Source of the DNA: Nitrolancea sp040255925 | Lineage (GTDB): Bacteria > Chloroflexota > Chloroflexia > Thermomicrobiales > Thermomicrobiaceae | Reading direction: 5' to 3' | NCBI GenBank assembly: GCA_040255925.1 | Contig: JBDZVX010000001.1 | Span: 1 to 64,000 of the forward strand | DNA length: 64,000 nt | In this document: piece after piece, positions 61,414-64,000 of the stretch | Layout: every line of letters begins with the position of its first letter | Numbering within the stretch: position 1 is the stretch's first letter | Made by a program: the position numbers and the translations under genes | The notes under the pieces: model-generated | What the model saw: the letters and a program-made list of their open reading frames with translations, nothing else | Told to the model about the DNA's origin: nothing | Databases searched by the model: none

Positions 61414-62171
61414 ACATGGACAACGCGGACATCGAGCCGGTCGCTCGCCCCAGTACCGTTCAGGTCTTGTGGCAGATGCTTGACCACCACGAACTCCCAC
61501 TTCGGCTGCTCGGTGCGGCGCTGGGAGTTGTCCTCTTACTCGTGCTTCTGACGATCAATCTGGAGATCCGTTTACCGGGTGTGCATTTGCCGGAAGGGGC
61601 ACGGAGCGCCATCCGGCCAGGTCAGCTCTTACTGGCTCCCGGTCTGCATGGGCCGAATGATCCCGCCATCACCACCACGCCCGACTGGTTTACTCAACGG
61701 CTCAAGACCGAGACGGCGCTGGCAACGAACAGCCGGGGAGGAAAACTGAGCACGTCCTTTTACGGCACTGAGGTGAGCCTGGTCGCGCGGGTGGGTCCGG
61801 AGGCTGGACGGGTGTACATCCAGGTCGATGGCGCTCCGGTTCCTTCGCTATCCCAGGATGACTCGGGGAACAGCTATATCAACCTCAGGGACGAGGATGC
61901 GGTCAACGAGACCATTCCGATTGCCACGGGTCTCCCCCATGCCGAGCACAGGCTGGAAATCACCAACGGCTCCGCCGGGCAACTCGCGATTTCCGGCATT
62001 CTGGTGGATGCCGCCACGCCATTCTCCTGGGCGTTCGCGTTAATGTACGCCGTGCTCGTTATCCTCCTGGTCGGGGTAGTCCGGGAAGTCCTCATCGCCA
62101 TCGCGCGGCGATTTCAGTGGTTTCCGCCAACCCGTGGCCTCATTCTTTGGCGCTGGATGCGGCCGGACTGA
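61407..62171 (+). CDS. Membrane protein with carbohydrate-binding-like beta-sandwich, partner of the glycosidase
   Basis: A 254-aa protein: an N-terminal membrane helix (LLGAALGVVLLLVLLTINLEI), then a soluble domain with LSTSFYGTEVSLVARVGPEAGRVYIQVDGAPV and HAEHRLEITNGSAGQLAISGILVD. A second helix follows (FALMYAVLVILLVGVV). The domain matches the C-terminal beta-sandwich of the upstream glycosidase (SIELRFFGSDVDLLLPKEPGHGLLYVEVDGRP...), indicating duplication. It overlaps the glycosidase by seven bases and the next gene by one base (TGATG), so all three are translationally coupled. The ligand is unknown. Confidence 0.75.
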   Translation: MVDMDNADIEPVARPSTVQVLWQMLDHHELPLRLLGAALGVVLLLVLLTINLEIRLPGVHLPEGARSAIRPGQLLLAPGLHGPNDPAITTTPDWFTQRLKTETALATNSRGGKLSTSFYGTEVSLVARVGPEAGRVYIQVDGAPVPSLSQDDSGNSYINLRDEDAVNETIPIATGLPHAEHRLEITNGSAGQLAISGILVDAATPFSWAFALMYAVLVILLVGVVREVLIAIARRFQWFPPTRGLILWRWMRPD

Positions 62172-63652
62172 TGCATACGGAAGCGCGCCCGCCGGGGAAT
62201 GCCTGGTGCGCGCCGGCGGTGACCATCGCCGGGCTGGCGGGGATCGCCATCCTGATCGGCGCGGCCTATGTCGCTCCCAGTCTGCCGTTCCTTCTTGCCC
62301 TCGGTCTAGGGATGACAGCTATCGCGGCACTCCATCCTCCCAGCGCGCTCGCCGCGATTCCCGCCAGCATCGGTCTGGTCTTTCATCCGATCCGCTATTC
62401 CGGCTTGGAATTCAGCCCAGCCGAGATCCTTATCTTGACCGCGACCGCCGGTGTTGCGCTCCGGGTCGCCATCCTGTTCCTGCTCCGAACCGGGAGTCGT
62501 CCCAAGATCACTCCACGGGTGCTGATCCATGTCGCTGGGAGTGGATTCGGTCCAGCGGCGCTCCTGATGCTTGTCGCCGGTATCCTGTCACTATTTACTC
62601 TTGCCGATCCGGCTCACCGGCATGAGAGCTTGCGCACGTTCCGGTGGGTCATCGTCGAGCCGGTTCTCTTTGCCATCCTGGCCCGCTACTACCTACGGGA
62701 TAGTCTGAACCGCTGGATAACGGGAGCGGCATACCTTGCTGCGGCTACGGTGATTTCGCTCTATGGATTGGTACTGCTGCTGGATGGGGGAGGACTCAGC
62801 GTTGAGGGCGTGCGACGGATCAGCGGGACCTATCCGCACCCGAACGCCCTGGCGCTCTACCTGGAGCAGCCGGTCGCGTTTGGGTTCGCGCTCGCCATGA
62901 CCGCGCGCCGAAAAGTCGTGAGCCTTCTCTGGCTGGCGATGGCCTCGATATGTGGCCTGGCATTGATCATGACCTTTTCCCGGGGAGCCTTACTCGGCAC
63001 GGCGCTCGCAGTCGTAGCGATCGCCGCTCTCAGCCAGCGACAGCGCCTCGCGCGCTGGCTGATCCCGGTACTCGTCATCTTCGGACTCGTGCTGACGATT
63101 GTCGCGGGTCCCCGAATGCTGAGCCTGTTCGGCGGCGGGAGCGGATCACTCCGGCTCATAATCTGGGACTCGGCGATCTCGATGATTCGCGATCACCCAA
63201 TTTTCGGCGTCGGGCTCGACCAGTTCCTCTACCAGTACGCGCCTCGGTATATCGCGCCGGAAGCCTGGCCGGAGCGCTTCACCGCGCATCCACATGATAT
63301 TTTCCTCGATGTCTGGCTCAGCCTCGGTATACTTGGGATTGCCGCCGCCGGGGTGTATGCCATTACCCTGACCCGAACTATACGACACATCATCCGGCGC
63401 GTATGCCCGCTCGGGCTGGCAGCGGCGGGCGCGATCATTGCTGGTGTTGTTCACGGGCTCATCGATAACGGATACTTTGTGCCCGATCTTGCGTTGATGT
63501 TCTGGTTCTTGACAGCCATTATCGAGTTGGAAGGAATGGCGGCGACCCGGGACACTGATCAATTGGGGGCGATGGGGGAGGAAGCACGTGCGGATTCTGG
63601 TGGCTGGCGGAGCGGGGTTTATCGGATCGCATCTCTGCGACGCGCTCGTTGA
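62171..63652 (+). CDS. O-antigen ligase/polymerase-family protein (Wzy/WaaL-type)
   Basis: Polytopic membrane protein of 493 aa with about ten hydrophobic segments. The Wzy_C landmark is the large loop before the last helices: [30 protein letters not shown], then [20 protein letters not shown]. Also seen is [19 protein letters not shown], typical of O-antigen ligases. It probably polymerises or ligates a surface glycan. The start is ATG 62171, overlapping the upstream stop as TGATG. The C-terminal 20 residues overlap the start of the next gene by 65 bases in another frame. Confidence 0.85.
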   Translation: MHTEARPPGNAWCAPAVTIAGLAGIAILIGAAYVAPSLPFLLALGLGMTAIAALHPPSALAAIPASIGLVFHPIRYSGLEFSPAEILILTATAGVALRVAILFLLRTGSRPKITPRVLIHVAGSGFGPAALLMLVAGILSLFTLADPAHRHESLRTFRWVIVEPVLFAILARYYLRDSLNRWITGAAYLAAATVISLYGLVLLLDGGGLSVEGVRRISGTYPHPNALALYLEQPVAFGFALAMTARRKVVSLLWLAMASICGLALIMTFSRGALLGTALAVVAIAALSQRQRLARWLIPVLVIFGLVLTIVAGPRMLSLFGGGSGSLRLIIWDSAISMIRDHPIFGVGLDQFLYQYAPRYIAPEAWPERFTAHPHDIFLDVWLSLGILGIAAAGVYAITLTRTIRHIIRRVCPLGLAAAGAIIAGVVHGLIDNGYFVPDLALMFWFLTAIIELEGMAATRDTDQLGAMGEEARADSGGWRSGVYRIASLRRAR

Positions 63653-64000
63653 TGCCGGGCACTCCGTCATCGCGGTCGACAACTTCGTGACCGGCCGCGC
63701 GGTCAATATCGAACACCTCAAGGGTCATCCGCAATTCACATTCATCGAGCACGACGTGACCGTGCCGTTAGAGATCCAGGCCGATCAGATTTACCACCTG
63801 GCAAGCCCAGCAAGTCCGGTCGGCTACATGTCCCATCCGATTGAAACCCACCTGGTTAACTCTATCGGCACGCTGAACCTGCTCCGGCTCGCCGAGGCCA
63901 ATCAGGCTCGGTTCCTCTTCACATCGACGTCGGAAGCCTATGGTGATCCACTGGTCCACCCGCAGCCCGAGTCCTACTTTGGCAATGTCAATCCGGTAGG
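63588..64000 (+). CDS. NAD-dependent epimerase, UDP-glucuronate decarboxylase-like (3' end outside window)
   Basis: Short-chain dehydrogenase/epimerase-family protein; 137 codons are present. It starts [20 protein letters not shown], the NAD-binding motif. [46 protein letters not shown] and [18 protein letters not shown] follow. The STSEAYGDP form matches UDP-glucuronic acid decarboxylases (UXS), which make UDP-xylose for polysaccharides; the YxxxK motif is beyond the end. The GTG at 63588 has GGGGAGGAA upstream and overlaps the previous gene by 65 bases. It is consistent with the polysaccharide locus. Confidence 0.85.
   Translation, partial: MRILVAGGAGFIGSHLCDALVDAGHSVIAVDNFVTGRAVNIEHLKGHPQFTFIEHDVTVPLEIQADQIYHLASPASPVGYMSHPIETHLVNSIGTLNLLRLAEANQARFLFTSTSEAYGDPLVHPQPESYFGNVNPV

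Overview
The window reads as one contiguous piece of chromosome from a GC-rich bacterium, most likely a member of the Chloroflexota close to the Thermomicrobia. The support is indirect. Two large membrane proteins carry the YYY (DUF2298) region known mainly from Chloroflexota and archaea. Secreted proteins carry the aromatic FPETGH...YW...GYP...QYFER repeats and the C-terminal tail that I associate with Thermomicrobia. ileS is preceded by a T-box leader, and one gene carries an in-frame LTPGPSP-type inverted repeat that I remember from Chloroflexota genomes. Many genes start with GTG or TTG. No rRNA, tRNA, CRISPR array, prophage or insertion sequence was found.

Layout. 1-1761 (minus): rpmH-rnpA-yidD-yidC behind a consensus promoter, with a subtilase diverging where dnaA often sits. 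1923-8074 (plus): subtilase, PncC/CinA domain, M16 peptidase and a two-component system. 8129-12614 (minus): T-box-controlled ileS with an overlapping methyltransferase. 12640-19453: stress membrane protein, secreted CAP protein, rpsD with a long leader, Ser/Thr kinase, FAD oxidoreductase and methyltransferase. 19524-21860: a patch of unrecognised genes including a PD-(D/E)XK-like protein. 21992-25211: D,D-carboxypeptidase and a divergent DUF362 protein. 25290-27533: a marR-carboxylesterase-VOC dioxygenase operon resembling Bacillus mhqR/mhqD/mhqO. 27568-29894 (minus): rluB-cmk-plsC with overlapping genes. 30251-31961: hisC-hisB. 31977-38015 (minus): MBL hydrolase, yggS, pgeF, membrane-fused spermidine synthase-like protein, endonuclease V, fmt and a small membrane protein.

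38272-45110: two overlapping giant membrane genes, a GT39-YYY fusion and a stand-alone YYY protein, probably for glycan assembly. 45122-47706: infC (AUC start)-rpmI-rplT-trmH family, then an HU gene and a terminator. 47722-48711: plsX. 49081-50780: a bacterial eRF1-like (baeRF) protein followed by an HPF-like protein. 50777-53690 (minus): gyrB and an overlapping membrane protein. 54064-59476 (minus): secreted M28 peptidase, PBP and FtsW/RodA pair, and MTA phosphorylase. 59692-64000 (plus): a surface-polysaccharide locus with a membrane-anchored clan GH-A glycosidase, a small partner sharing its C-terminal domain, an O-antigen ligase-like protein, and the start of a UDP-glucuronate decarboxylase-like gene that runs off the end.

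How it fits together. Ribosome and membrane-insertion functions (rpmH, rnpA, yidC, rpsD, infC, rpmI, rplT, fmt, ileS, hpf-like) sit beside envelope functions (PBP/FtsW, DacA, PlsC, PlsX, polysaccharide locus). Promoters repeatedly show an extended -10 of the form TGC-TAnnnT. Gene functions are inferred by reading the translated sequences; no database search was possible.
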